From Rikenellaceae bacterium (lineage in GTDB: Bacteria; Bacteroidota; Bacteroidia; Bacteroidales; Rikenellaceae), in contig SUZH01000003.1 of NCBI GenBank assembly GCA_015060045.1, forward strand, positions 62,001 to 126,000: a DNA stretch of 64,000 bases. The letters are read 5' to 3'. Every line of letters starts with the position of its first letter. The stretch's first letter is position 1. Under the pieces are notes generated by a model that was not told the DNA's origin, did not search any database, and was given only the letters and a program-made list of their open reading frames with translations. Shown one piece after another: positions 41,841-51,096 of this stretch. Both the position numbers and the translations under genes were made by a program.

Positions 41841-43190
41841 TTACTGGCCCTTGGCAGCCTTCCAGGCCTCGTTGTACTTATTGTACTTATCCATCATGCC
41901 GGCATCGTCGCGCAGACGGAAGCAGAGAGCCTTCAGCGACTCGAGCGAATCAACGTCGTTAGCGCGGATCTCCAGAGCCTTCTCGAAGGCGGGGATAGCC
42001 TGACGATAGATGTCGTTTACAGCCTCCAGGTCAGCGTCATAAGCAGCCTGCGAGGTGTACTGCTTGTCGTTAATCACCTGATTCTGCTGGTCACCCTTCA
42101 GCGTGTAGAAGAGACCCAGGTAGAACCAACCCTCATACATATCGGGCTTCAGCTCGGCAACCTTCTGGAACGACTCGATCGACTTGTCATAATCCTTCAG
42201 GGCATAGAACAGACGACCACGACCAAACCACAGGTCTACGTTCTGGGGATTCTCGGCCAGCTGACTATCCAGCATAGCAACCAGATCCTGCGGATCACCA
42301 ATACCCTCCTCGGTGGTGTAGAGCGACATCAGACCCTCCAGGATACGATCGTTCTTCGGGAACTTCTCGATACCGGTCAAGAGGGCCTCCTTAGCCTTCA
42401 TCAAGAAAGCCTTATCGGCAGCCTTCTGGCCATAGTAGCAGTGGAAGAGGTAGTAGTAAATGTTACCCTCCTCATCGGCGTAGTTCATAGCCAGCGCGTC
42501 CTCCAGGTGCTTGGCACCGATTACGAACGACTCGGGGTTGTTGGCGCCATCCATCGTGCGAAGGTAACCGGCATAGTAAACCAGCGTACCATCCTGCGGC
42601 TCACCTACAGCGGGGGTCGAAAGAATTTCGTGAGCGGCGATGTAGCCATCGGCAGCGTCAGCATAGCGGGCAGCGTCGAGCGACGTGTTACCCAGCTGCG
42701 AGTAGTAGTTACCCAGCTGCTTCAGACCCTCCTTTACCTTCTCGGCCTGCTTGGGGTCGATCTCGATAGCCTTCTTGTAGGCCTCGAAAGCCACCTTACC
42801 GGCATCCTCGAATACCACCTGCTTCTCGGTCCAGGTAGCTACCTTGCCACCCTGCAGATAAATCGTCACGTAGGGATACGACCAAGCCTCATAAGCTACG
42901 CCTGCGATTACCTCCTCGCCGACCGACTGAGCCTCACCCATCGTCATCTTGAGCATCATAGCCTCCATACCTACGAAGATATCCTTCGTCGGAGCTACGG
43001 CTGCCTCGTAGTAAGCCTTACCGCGGTTTACCCACGTAGCGGCCTTCACATTCTTCTTGGCATCCTGAATATCGGCATCGCTCTTCTGGAGCTTAGCCAT
43101 GATTGCCGTCTTGTTTACCTTCTGTGCCTCAGCGGCCGGTACGGCCAGCAGCACGGCAGCCAAAGCTACCAAAATCATTCTTTTCATCAT
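41841..43190 (-). CDS. TPR-containing exported protein, probably abundant
   Basis: The 449-aa protein has a signal peptide (MMKRMILVALAAVLLAVPAAEAQ) and TPR-like helices. An early block spans about 25-100, and regular hairpins follow from 150 to 420 (NVDLWFGRGRLFYALKDYDKSIESF; MYEGWFYLGLFYTLKGDQQ). Codons are strongly biased towards the frequent set, suggesting high expression. It has its own promoter, an unusual 5' hairpin (43234-43259) and a hairpin/terminator pair downstream. A related signal-peptide TPR protein is widely conserved in Bacteroidales without known function. Confidence 0.85.
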   Translation of the reverse strand: MMKRMILVALAAVLLAVPAAEAQKVNKTAIMAKLQKSDADIQDAKKNVKAATWVNRGKAYYEAAVAPTKDIFVGMEAMMLKMTMGEAQSVGEEVIAGVAYEAWSYPYVTIYLQGGKVATWTEKQVVFEDAGKVAFEAYKKAIEIDPKQAEKVKEGLKQLGNYYSQLGNTSLDAARYADAADGYIAAHEILSTPAVGEPQDGTLVYYAGYLRTMDGANNPESFVIGAKHLEDALAMNYADEEGNIYYYLFHCYYGQKAADKAFLMKAKEALLTGIEKFPKNDRILEGLMSLYTTEEGIGDPQDLVAMLDSQLAENPQNVDLWFGRGRLFYALKDYDKSIESFQKVAELKPDMYEGWFYLGLFYTLKGDQQNQVINDKQYTSQAAYDADLEAVNDIYRQAIPAFEKALEIRANDVDSLESLKALCFRLRDDAGMMDKYNKYNEAWKAAKGQ

Positions 43191-43233
43191 TGTATGAATT
43201 TAAGGTTTTGTTGTTCTGTTTTTAAGTTTCGGT

Positions 43234-43259
43234 TTCACCTCCAAGGAGTCACCTCCTTA
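43234..43259 (-). promoter_or_regulatory. 5'-terminal GNRA hairpin containing a full anti-SD complement
   Basis: The transcript is predicted to begin AUAAGGAGGUGACUCCUUGGAGGUGA in overlapping pieces. AAGGAG pairs with CUCCUU around a GUGA (GNRA) tetraloop. The first ten bases AAGGAGGTGA complement the 16S rRNA 3' end, and GGAGGTGA is repeated right after. It lies some 45-70 nt upstream of the ATG, too far for a normal Shine-Dalgarno site. Confidence 0.6.
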
Positions 43260-43261
43260 TG

Positions 43262-43269
43262 CAAATGTA
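43262..43269 (-). promoter_or_regulatory. Promoter of the TPR gene
   Basis: CAAATGTA on + is TACATTTG on -, with TTTG (CAAA 43289-43292) 19 bp upstream. Transcription would begin near 43257, directly at the hairpin. Confidence 0.7.
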
Positions 43270-43348
43270 ACTACAAATTTTTATTCTGCAAAACGATTCG
43301 CGGATAAGTTACAACATCAACGATTCGTCGACCAACTCCTCCGATCGT

Positions 43349-45943
43349 TTACTCCTCGGTTGCAGGTGCAGGCGTTTCAGTCGCAGGAGCTTCGGTTGCA
43401 GGAGCCTCCACAGCGGGATTCTCGCTACCCTCGGCGCCCTCGGTTACCACGCCCTCGGTCGGCTCGTCGGCCTCCTCGGTCTTCGGAACAACCACCACCG
43501 AAGCGATCGAGTCGCCCTCACGGAGGTTGATCACCTTCACACCCTGCGTAGCACGGCCTGCCAGACGAATCTGATCAACAGCGGTGCGGATCACCACACC
43601 CGAACGGTTAATCACCATCAAGTCGTTGTCGTCACCCACAGCCTGGATCGACACCAGCTTACCGGTCTTCTCCGTCACGTTGATCGTCTTCACACCCTTA
43701 CCGCCACGGTTCGTAATGCGGTACTCATCGAGGTCGGTACGCTTACCGAAACCATTCTCGCTCACCACGAGGACATCCTTCTTATCGTCCGGCTCGATGG
43801 CAATCATACCTACCACCTCGTCGTCATCCTCGATCGAGATACCGCGAACACCGGCACCTACACGGCCAATGGCACGTACGGTCTGCTCGTTGAAGCGGAT
43901 TGCCTTACCCTCGCGAGCTGCGATCAGAATCTCGGCATTTCCGCTCGTAATCTTGGCGTCGAGCAGCTCATCACCCTCACGTACCACGATGGCGTTGATA
44001 CCGTTCTGACGCGGACGCGAGTAAGCCTCCACCAACGTCTTCTTAATCGTACCGCGACGCGTACACATCACGATATAGTAGTTGTTCTGGAACTCCTCGT
44101 CCTGCAGATTCCACACATTGATATAGGCGCGAACCTTATCATTCTGGGCAATCTGGATAACGTTTTGGATGGCTCTTCCCTTAGAAGAACGTGTTCCTTC
44201 GGGAATTTCGTATACCTTGAGCCAATAACATCTACCCTGCTCGGTAAAGAAGAGCATCGTATTGTGCATCTTGGCCACGTAAATATGCTCGATAAAATCG
44301 GCATCACGCGTAGCGCTACCCTTCACACCGATACCGCCACGATGCTGGGCACGGTACTCGGCCAGCGGCGTACGCTTGATGTAACCCATGTGCGAAATGG
44401 TAATCACCACATCCTCGTTGGCGTAGAAATCCTCGGGGTTGAACTCCTCGGCAGCATAAACGATCTCCGTGCGGCGCTCGTCGCCATACTTTTCCTTGAT
44501 CTCCAAGAGCTCGTTCTTGACCACCTCCAGCTGCAACTCCTCGCTGCCCAGGATGTCGGTCATGCGCTGGATGAAGGCCATCAGCTCGTCGCGCTCGGCG
44601 ATCAGCTTGCCATGCTCCAGACCCGTCAGGGCGCGCAGGCGCATCTCGATGATGGCCGACACCTGAATCTCGTCCAAGCCGAAGCGCTCCATCATGCGCT
44701 GCTTCGCCTCATCGGGCGTACGCGACGAACGGATGATGTGAACAATCTCGTCGATGTTGTCCTGTGCAACCAAGAGACCCTGCACGATGTGCAGACGCTC
44801 CTCGGCCTTGCGCTTGTCGTATTGCGTGCGGCGTACCACCACGTCGTGACGGTGGTTCACAAAGTGCATCACCAGGTCGCGCATCGGCAGCAGCTGCGGA
44901 CGACCATTCACAAGAGCAATATTATTCACGGCAAACGAGGTCTGCAGCGGCGTGTTCTTATAGAGGTTGTTCAATACCACGCTAGCCAGGGCATCCTGCT
45001 TGACGATGATCACAATACGCAGACCCGTGCGGTCCGACTCGTCGTTGATGTACGAGATACCCTCCAACTTCTTGTCGTTGATCATGTCGGCGATCTTCTT
45101 GATCATCTCCGCCTTATTGACCATGTAGGGAATCTCCGTCACGACGATGCACTCGCGTCCCGACGGAGTGGTCTCGATCTCGGTCTTGGCACGCATCACA
45201 ACGCGGCCGCGACCCGTCAGCATCGCCTCCTTCACGCCCTCGTAGCCGTAGATCTGGGCACCGGTCGGGAAGTCGGGAGCCTTGATATATTGCAGCATAT
45301 CCTCGCCCGTAATTTCGGGATTGTCGATATAGGCGCAGCAGGCATCCACCACCTCCGAGAGGTTGTGCGGAGCCATGTTCGTTGCCATACCTACAGCGAT
45401 ACCGCTCGCACCATTCACGATCAGCAGCGGAATCTTCGTCGGCAGCACCGTCGGCTCCTGGATCGTATCGTCAAAGTTGAGCGTCCAATCGATCGTCTCC
45501 TTGTCGATATCGGCCATCACCTCGTCGGTAATCTTGCGCATACGGGCCTCCGTATAACGCATAGCTGCCGCCGAGTCACCGTCCATCGAACCGAAGTTAC
45601 CCTGGCCCTCTACGAGCGGATAACGCATGGCCCACTCTTGTGCCAGACGCACCATCGCCTCATAGACCGACGAGTCGCCGTGGGGGTGGAACTTACCGAG
45701 CACGTCACCGACGATACGGGCCGACTTACGGGTCGGTTTATCGTGGGTCAGACCCAGCTCGGCCGACATATCGTACAGGATACGGCGGTGTACGGGTTTC
45801 AGACCGTCGCGCACGTCGGGAAGGGCGCGCGAAACGATGACCGACATCGAGTAGTCGATGTAGGCCGATTTCATCTGCTCTTCGATATTGACCGGAACAA
45901 TACGTCCGACCAAACCGGCATTCTTCTCTTCTTCAGTTATCAT
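43349..45943 (-). CDS. gyrA: DNA gyrase subunit A
   Basis: GyrA cuts and rejoins DNA for gyrase supercoiling. The active-site tyrosine is Y130 (AMRYTEARM). The quinolone-determining region reads [12 protein letters not shown], with S91 and E95 at the positions of E. coli Ser83 and Asp87. The GyrA box in the C-terminal beta-pinwheel appears as [10 protein letters not shown], close to the canonical QRRGGKG. The pinwheel blades run from about 510 to 815. A 48-residue tail rich in Glu, Ala, Pro and Thr ([15 protein letters not shown]) ends the 864-aa protein. It has its own promoter at 45987 and lies after the terminator of the plsC-to-nitroreductase series. Confidence 0.97.
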   Translation of the reverse strand: MITEEEKNAGLVGRIVPVNIEEQMKSAYIDYSMSVIVSRALPDVRDGLKPVHRRILYDMSAELGLTHDKPTRKSARIVGDVLGKFHPHGDSSVYEAMVRLAQEWAMRYPLVEGQGNFGSMDGDSAAAMRYTEARMRKITDEVMADIDKETIDWTLNFDDTIQEPTVLPTKIPLLIVNGASGIAVGMATNMAPHNLSEVVDACCAYIDNPEITGEDMLQYIKAPDFPTGAQIYGYEGVKEAMLTGRGRVVMRAKTEIETTPSGRECIVVTEIPYMVNKAEMIKKIADMINDKKLEGISYINDESDRTGLRIVIIVKQDALASVVLNNLYKNTPLQTSFAVNNIALVNGRPQLLPMRDLVMHFVNHRHDVVVRRTQYDKRKAEERLHIVQGLLVAQDNIDEIVHIIRSSRTPDEAKQRMMERFGLDEIQVSAIIEMRLRALTGLEHGKLIAERDELMAFIQRMTDILGSEELQLEVVKNELLEIKEKYGDERRTEIVYAAEEFNPEDFYANEDVVITISHMGYIKRTPLAEYRAQHRGGIGVKGSATRDADFIEHIYVAKMHNTMLFFTEQGRCYWLKVYEIPEGTRSSKGRAIQNVIQIAQNDKVRAYINVWNLQDEEFQNNYYIVMCTRRGTIKKTLVEAYSRPRQNGINAIVVREGDELLDAKITSGNAEILIAAREGKAIRFNEQTVRAIGRVGAGVRGISIEDDDEVVGMIAIEPDDKKDVLVVSENGFGKRTDLDEYRITNRGGKGVKTINVTEKTGKLVSIQAVGDDNDLMVINRSGVVIRTAVDQIRLAGRATQGVKVINLREGDSIASVVVVPKTEEADEPTEGVVTEGAEGSENPAVEAPATEAPATETPAPATEE

Positions 45944-45986
45944 GATTCAATCAGTTTGTTGCTTGTTTTGATACTTTACCAACGTA

Positions 45987-45994
45987 CAAAAATA
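45987..45994 (-). promoter_or_regulatory. -7 box for gyrA
   Basis: CAAAAATA on + is TATTTTTG on -, 43 bp before the gyrA ATG. The rest of 45995-46121 is A/T-rich without a visible gene. Confidence 0.55.
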
Positions 45995-46121
45995 GGCTTT
46001 ATTTTGCGTTTTAGCAATTTTTGAGGTGCTTTTTCGCTCACGCGCGCGAGAAATTTTCGTTTTTCGGCCCTTTTTAGGCGATTCTGCGGCATTTAATTTT
46101 TCCTTCGACACCCCGTCGGAC

Positions 46122-46168
46122 AAAAAAAACAACCGAGTAACAGGCTTTCGACCCGTTACTCGGTTTTT
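46122..46168 (-). terminator. Terminator after the nitroreductase gene
   Basis: AACCGAGTAAC (46131-46141) pairs perfectly with GTTACTCGGTT (46155-46165). A T8 run follows on the - strand. It ends the plsC-parE-...-nitroreductase series ahead of the gyrA promoter. Confidence 0.85.
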
Positions 46169-46211
46169 TCGTTACGGCGACTTGCAACCGATCTAAGAAA
46201 GGCTACTGCAT

Positions 46212-46859
46212 CTACTCACAATAACCCACCGTCTGGCCAAGTACGACGATCATCGACTCCTTCAAGCCGAGCGTCTTGACCACCTGCTGCTGATTCCAGC
46301 CGCCACGGGCACGGCTACCCAAACCGGCACTGGCGCAATACAGATAGACATTCTGTGACACATAGCCCACATTCACGTAGGAGACCGTATTGGCATCACC
46401 CGGACGATGGCCCGGGCCCGTCTTGTCGGTATCGGCAATGAACAACAGATTCAAATAGGCATCCTGCACATTGGCTCGGCCCGTAATGGCGCGATGGTCA
46501 CCTTCGGCTACCAGCTCCAGCGTGTGGTTCTTGTAGTTGTAATAATAGGCGCCAAACTCGAAGAAGGCATACAACTCGATCTCCTGACGGTTCGAACCCG
46601 TCGGTGCCGTACGCTTGCCATCGGGACGATTCACGCCCAGCGCAGCCCACATCAGGTTAGAGATATCCTGCAACGGAATCTCTTTGTTGGTAAAACCGGA
46701 GGATGATTTGCGGTTTTTCAGCGCCTCCATCAACCCCATACCCTCCGTAAAGGTCGGCGTATTCAGTTTAATAACCTTCGGTGCCTGCTGTCCCATTGCA
46801 CTCATCGTGCAGGTCAAGGCCAATACCAACGCGGTAAGCGTCAACACAATTCGTTTCAT
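46212..46859 (-). CDS. Exported SagB/ThcOx-type nitroreductase-like protein
   Basis: The 215-aa product carries a signal peptide (about 1-23, ending SAMGQ) and a nitroreductase-like FMN fold of the SagB/ThcOx group. Features are LKNRKSSSGF near the start, NLMWAALGVNRPDGKRTAPTGSNRQ (FMN-binding region), VNVGYVSQNVYLYCASAGLGS, and a closing VVLGQTVGYCE. It probably catalyses a flavin-dependent oxidation or reduction in the periplasm, but the substrate is unknown. It is the last gene of the plsC-to-lolA series, 17 bp after the LolA-like gene. Confidence 0.82.
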   Translation of the reverse strand: MKRIVLTLTALVLALTCTMSAMGQQAPKVIKLNTPTFTEGMGLMEALKNRKSSSGFTNKEIPLQDISNLMWAALGVNRPDGKRTAPTGSNRQEIELYAFFEFGAYYYNYKNHTLELVAEGDHRAITGRANVQDAYLNLLFIADTDKTGPGHRPGDANTVSYVNVGYVSQNVYLYCASAGLGSRARGGWNQQQVVKTLGLKESMIVVLGQTVGYCE

Positions 46860-46876
46860 CGGTTTGAGTTTATAAG

Positions 46877-47482
46877 TTATCTAAAATCAATCAGTTCGTA
46901 CGCCTCATACTGTGCCCGATCGAAGGCAGAGAGCGACTCCTTGAGCGGCGTGATGGCATGAATCTGAATCTTCATCTCCAACCCATCCATCCCGTAGATG
47001 ATCGCCGTAGGGCGGTTATTCTTCACATCCATCGTCAGGCGAATCTTCACGCGCGGATTGGCCCCCTCTTGCAGGCTCAACGTAGCCTCACCGGCCGACT
47101 CGCTCAACAAGACGGGCTTATATTGCCGACCCACCAGGTCAAAGGCATGGGCGGGGTTGGAGAGGATATCGACCGAAGCGGTATCGGTCTGCATGATCGT
47201 CACCTCGCGGCGCGTCTTATTGACTTCGTAACGCTCCGTCGCCTCGCCATAGACCTCCACGTCGGCCAGCTCAATGCGGTAACGCTCCCCCTCGACAGCA
47301 AACGAACCGAGCAGCTGCTCCTCGTCGGCCGAGATCGAAAAAGCGGCTCGGTAACCACCCAGCGAGCGCATTTCGTCGCTCATCTTGCGCAACAGCTCTG
47401 CCGCACGATCCTGTCCGAAAGAGCCGAAAGGAGAGAGCAGAGCGCCCAGCGCCATGAAGAAGAGAACTTTATAATTTTTCAT
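46877..47482 (-). CDS. lolA: LolA-like outer-membrane lipoprotein carrier
   Basis: LolA ferries lipoproteins across the periplasm. The 201-aa protein has a signal peptide (MKNYKVLFFMALGALLSPFGSFGQ) and the LolA half-barrel pattern: LRKMSDEMRSLGGYRAAF, SFAVEGERYRIEL, VTIMQTDTASVDIL, then IYGMDGLEMKIQIHAI near the end. I start at MKNYK (47482), three residues inside the open frame. It lies 27 bp after ftsK. Identity with the true LolA is inferred from the fold pattern. Confidence 0.8.
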   Translation of the reverse strand: MKNYKVLFFMALGALLSPFGSFGQDRAAELLRKMSDEMRSLGGYRAAFSISADEEQLLGSFAVEGERYRIELADVEVYGEATERYEVNKTRREVTIMQTDTASVDILSNPAHAFDLVGRQYKPVLLSESAGEATLSLQEGANPRVKIRLTMDVKNNRPTAIIYGMDGLEMKIQIHAITPLKESLSAFDRAQYEAYELIDFR

Positions 47483-47509
47483 CTTTTGCATGCCATGTTT
47501 TGTATTTCG

Positions 47510-50257
47510 TTAGAAGAGCCCCAACTCCTGCAACTTCGCTTCGAGCGATTGCGAGTCATGGAACAGCACATCACGCGGCTTGGCACCCTGGGCACGTCCC
47601 ACGATACCGGCACGCTCCAGCTGCATCATGATTCGTCCTGCGCGGTTGAAGCCCACCTCATAATTACGCTGAATCATCGAGGTTGAGATCGAACCGTTCT
47701 GCACTGCATCGCGCGCGATCTCGGCAAAGAGCGAGTCGTACTTCTTGGGGGCCATATCCTGCTCCTCGCTACCCATCGCGGCATCACTTCCCTCGGGCAC
47801 GTAGTCGGGCAAGAGGTAGGCCGAGGTATAGCCCTGCTGCTTCGAGATGTGCTCCACGATACGCTCCACCTCCTCCGTTTCGACCAGCGCACACTGCACG
47901 CGGGTCACATCGCCATTGAGCGAGAAGAGCATATCGCCACGACCGATCAGTTGCTCGGCACCCGGACGGTCGAGGATCGTACGCGAGTCGATCATCTGAA
48001 TCACACGGAAAGCGATACGGGCCGGGAAGTTGGCCTTGATACCACCCGTGATGACCTTCACGTCGGGTCGCTGCGTCGCCACAATGAGGTGAATGCCCAC
48101 AGCACGTGCCTTTTGCGCCAGACGCATCACGGGACGCTCAACCTCCTTGGCCATCATAATCAGATCGGCGAACTCATCGATCACCACCACCACATAGGGC
48201 AGGAATCGGTGTCCCTTCTCGGGGTTCAGCCTGCGCGCGGTGAACTTCTGGTTATACTCGACGATATTACGCGTACCCGCTTTACTCAAGAGTTCCAGAC
48301 GGTTCTCCATCTCCGTACAGAGCGAGTTGAGCGTATAGACGGCCTTCATCGGATCGGTGATAATCACCTTATCCTCGGACTCCATCTTGGCCAGGAAGTG
48401 GCGCTCCAGCTTACCGTAGAGCGAAAACTCGACCATCTTGGGGTCGATCATCACGAGCTTCAGCTCCGAGGGGTGCTTGCGGTACAACAGCGACGTAATA
48501 ATCGCATTCAGACCCACCGACTTACCCGTACCGGTCGAACCAGCCACCAAGAGGTGAGGCATTTTCGCCAGGTCGAAAACATAATTCTCGTTCTGGATTG
48601 TGCGACCTATTACTACCGGCAGCTCCGCCTTTGTCTCGTGGAAACGCTTCGAGCGGATGGCCGAGTACATCGAGACGATGCGCTTGTTGCGATTCGGCAC
48701 CTCGATACCGATCGTACCCTTGCCCGGAATGGGGGCGATGATGCGGATACCCGAAGCCTTGAGGCTCTGCGCGATATCCTGCTCCAGGCCCTGAATCTTG
48801 GCGATCTTCACACCCTGCGCCTGGACAATCTCGTAGAGGGTCACCGTCGGGCCGACCGTCGCCTTGATCTTCTGAATCGGAATACCGAAGGTCTTGAGTG
48901 TCTCCTCGATTTTGCACTTGTTCTCAAAAATCTCATCCTCCGATACCTCCATGTCGGATTGGTAATCCTCCAAGAGAGCAAAGGGCGGTTTTTTATAAGT
49001 CAAAAGATCCTTCGTCGGGTCGTACAACTCCGACACCTTCTTGGCGGCCTCCTCCTCTTTCGGAGTCTCGACCAACACGACCAAACCCTCGGTCGGTTGA
49101 TCCTCCAAGATCGGCTGCGGAGTCGGTGTGGGAATCGGCTGCGGCGCAGGTTTCGGGGCAGGGTCTACCAGCTCGAAGCCCTCCACGGGAGGCAACTGCT
49201 CCTCGGCAGGTTGCATCGGCTGCTCCTCCATCGGCTCGACGGGCGTAGGCCGGCTCAAATCGATCTCCTCGAAGGGACCTTGCTGTACACGGCGCGGTGT
49301 GGTGCGATCCAACTCAACCAGCCCACCGCTACCCATCACCACGCGCTGTTCGGGTTTGGGTTGCGACAGATCAACCTCCTCAAAGGGATCATCCTCACGC
49401 TTTTGCAGCTCACGCTGCACGGCCGCACGCAGATTCGAGCGCTCTGCCACGTGCTCCTCCTTATTGGGGGCAAGGGCAGGTGTCGGGGCAGGTGTCGGGG
49501 CAGGTGTCGGCGTCAGTTCAACGATCGTCTTCGTCGGCTGCTCCTCCTCGGCAGTCTCCTCATCCAACAACTCCTCGTCCTCCTCGACCTCTTCAGCCAA
49601 GACCTCGGCTCGTTCGCGGTGGCGCAACAGATCGACCACCTGGCCACCCTTATCGACCAGCACATTGGTGGCATCGTTCACCGTATTGATGAAGTTACGG
49701 TTGATAAAGACACCCGTCAAGATCCAACCGCCCAACAGCAAGATAATCGTTCCAAGGCTACCCGTATGGCCTTGCAGGATCTTAGCTACCTCGATACCAA
49801 ACGCACCACCCCATCCGGTCGATGCGCAGAGGCTCCACTTCGTGCCGAAGATAAAGCCGAGCGTGAGCGAACCGAGAATCATCACCAGCACCAACGACAA
49901 GGCCATGTGGTTCACCAACAACGGGCGCTTACGAATCACGCGAATACCAAGCAGCAACACCATGATCGGCAGCAGCATACCAAACACGCCAAACGACTGA
50001 TCAACCAGCAACATACCGATGCGCGCACCCAGCCATCCGCACATATTTTCAGGTGTGACGCCGAGCGTTTCGCGCTCTTCGGGTGTCAGGCGCAAACCGC
50101 TCTGGTCGCCCTCCCAGCCAAAGTAGGAGAAGAGCACCGAGGCGGCCATGAAGAAGCCGATAAAGATAATCACCAAGCCGGCGATCCAACGCGCGCTGTC
50201 GCGGTCGGTTCGCTCGACTTGCTGTCGATTGTTCGAGGATCGTTTATTGCTTGCCAT
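47510..50257 (-). CDS. ftsK: DNA translocase FtsK
   Basis: FtsK anchors at the septum and pumps DNA during division, helping dif recombination. Four membrane helices lie in the first 200 residues. A linker of about 200 residues is acidic and Pro-rich, with PTPAPTPAPTPALAP and repeated EEIDLSRP-type blocks. The motor follows with Walker A GSTGTGKSVG near 580, Walker B VVVIDEFADLIMM near 690 and the QRPDVKVITGGIKANF stretch. The last 70 residues form the gamma winged-helix domain (ISTSMIQRNYEVGFNRAGRIM) that reads oriented DNA sites. The 915-aa length is typical. Confidence 0.96.
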   Translation of the reverse strand: MASNKRSSNNRQQVERTDRDSARWIAGLVIIFIGFFMAASVLFSYFGWEGDQSGLRLTPEERETLGVTPENMCGWLGARIGMLLVDQSFGVFGMLLPIMVLLLGIRVIRKRPLLVNHMALSLVLVMILGSLTLGFIFGTKWSLCASTGWGGAFGIEVAKILQGHTGSLGTIILLLGGWILTGVFINRNFINTVNDATNVLVDKGGQVVDLLRHRERAEVLAEEVEEDEELLDEETAEEEQPTKTIVELTPTPAPTPAPTPALAPNKEEHVAERSNLRAAVQRELQKREDDPFEEVDLSQPKPEQRVVMGSGGLVELDRTTPRRVQQGPFEEIDLSRPTPVEPMEEQPMQPAEEQLPPVEGFELVDPAPKPAPQPIPTPTPQPILEDQPTEGLVVLVETPKEEEAAKKVSELYDPTKDLLTYKKPPFALLEDYQSDMEVSEDEIFENKCKIEETLKTFGIPIQKIKATVGPTVTLYEIVQAQGVKIAKIQGLEQDIAQSLKASGIRIIAPIPGKGTIGIEVPNRNKRIVSMYSAIRSKRFHETKAELPVVIGRTIQNENYVFDLAKMPHLLVAGSTGTGKSVGLNAIITSLLYRKHPSELKLVMIDPKMVEFSLYGKLERHFLAKMESEDKVIITDPMKAVYTLNSLCTEMENRLELLSKAGTRNIVEYNQKFTARRLNPEKGHRFLPYVVVVIDEFADLIMMAKEVERPVMRLAQKARAVGIHLIVATQRPDVKVITGGIKANFPARIAFRVIQMIDSRTILDRPGAEQLIGRGDMLFSLNGDVTRVQCALVETEEVERIVEHISKQQGYTSAYLLPDYVPEGSDAAMGSEEQDMAPKKYDSLFAEIARDAVQNGSISTSMIQRNYEVGFNRAGRIMMQLERAGIVGRAQGAKPRDVLFHDSQSLEAKLQELGLF
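49474..49508 (-). repeat. 12-bp tandem repeat in the ftsK linker
   Basis: GGGGCAGGTGTC is repeated almost three times (11+12+12 bp). It encodes the PTPA repeats of the linker on the - strand. Being a multiple of three it can change length without breaking the frame. Confidence 0.8.
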
Positions 50258-50289
50258 ACTTTACTTTTATATATAACGCAGGGAGGCGA

Positions 50290-51066
50290 CTATTTCGTAC
50301 CCGCCGCTTTTCGTGCCAGCAGCCCGCGGTACGCCTCACCTGCAAAGGTTTCAATCTCATCCTGTGCCCGATGTCCTGCATCGGCTCGCAGGTTGTTTTC
50401 ATCCAAGAGTTGCCCCACTCGACGTGCCACGGCATCCGACGGATCGACAAACTCAACCGCATAGCCCGTTGCTGCCTTTTTTAAGGCATCGAGCAGGAAG
50501 GGGTAATGCGTACACCCCAAGACAATCTGATCCGCACCACGCTCGAGCATCGGTCGAATCACCGTGCGCACCCGTTCTACAGCCTCTTCGGTCTGCTCCT
50601 GATCCGACTCGACCAACTCTACAAAACCTCGTCCTGCGGCCGCAATTACCTCGATATCGGCCCCATAGCGTGCTGCCGTACGCCGAAACAGATCGCCATC
50701 CAATGATCGTTCCGTAGCCAGCACCCCCACCACGCGGCTCTTCGTTCGAAGGCAAGCGGGTTTTACGGCCGGTTCCATACCGACAATCGGAATGTGGGGA
50801 TATTTGGCCCGCAACGTATCAATCGCTGCTGCCGTAGCCGTATTGCAAGCCACGACAATCAGCTTGCAGCCCCGTTGCAACAACAACTCCACGGCCGCCT
50901 CCGAGAGCTGACGAATCTCCTCCACCGGACGTTCACCATAGGGGCAATTCTTGCCATCGCCGAGGTAGAGAATCGACTCATCGGGCAGCGCACGTCGTAC
51001 CGCCCGATAGATGGTCAGACCACCCATCCCGGAATCAAAAATGCCTATGGGAGCGTTGTTGGACAC
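50290..51066 (-). CDS. murI: Glutamate racemase
   Basis: MurI makes D-glutamate for peptidoglycan. Both catalytic cysteines are in context: VACNTATAAA (near residue 73) and GCTHYPFL (near 185). GIFDSGMGGLT at residues 8-18 and DGKNCPYG near 37 bind the substrate. The length of 258 aa is standard. It sits 30 bp after aroK and 32 bp before ftsK in the leftward series. Confidence 0.96.
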   Translation of the reverse strand: MSNNAPIGIFDSGMGGLTIYRAVRRALPDESILYLGDGKNCPYGERPVEEIRQLSEAAVELLLQRGCKLIVVACNTATAAAIDTLRAKYPHIPIVGMEPAVKPACLRTKSRVVGVLATERSLDGDLFRRTAARYGADIEVIAAAGRGFVELVESDQEQTEEAVERVRTVIRPMLERGADQIVLGCTHYPFLLDALKKAATGYAVEFVDPSDAVARRVGQLLDENNLRADAGHRAQDEIETFAGEAYRGLLARKAAGTK

Positions 51067-51096
51067 AATTCCAAATTCAAAATAAAACAGTATAAA

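Noticed and set aside
45995..46121. A/T-rich gap upstream of gyrA examined for a small RNA or tRNA
   Set aside because: No cloverleaf, conserved RNA motif or extra promoter-terminator pair could be seen, only the gyrA promoter region.
47849..50464. 871-codon antisense frame over ftsK and murI
   Set aside because: It runs opposite to FtsK with all its motor motifs. The translated product is His/Arg/Gln-rich low complexity.
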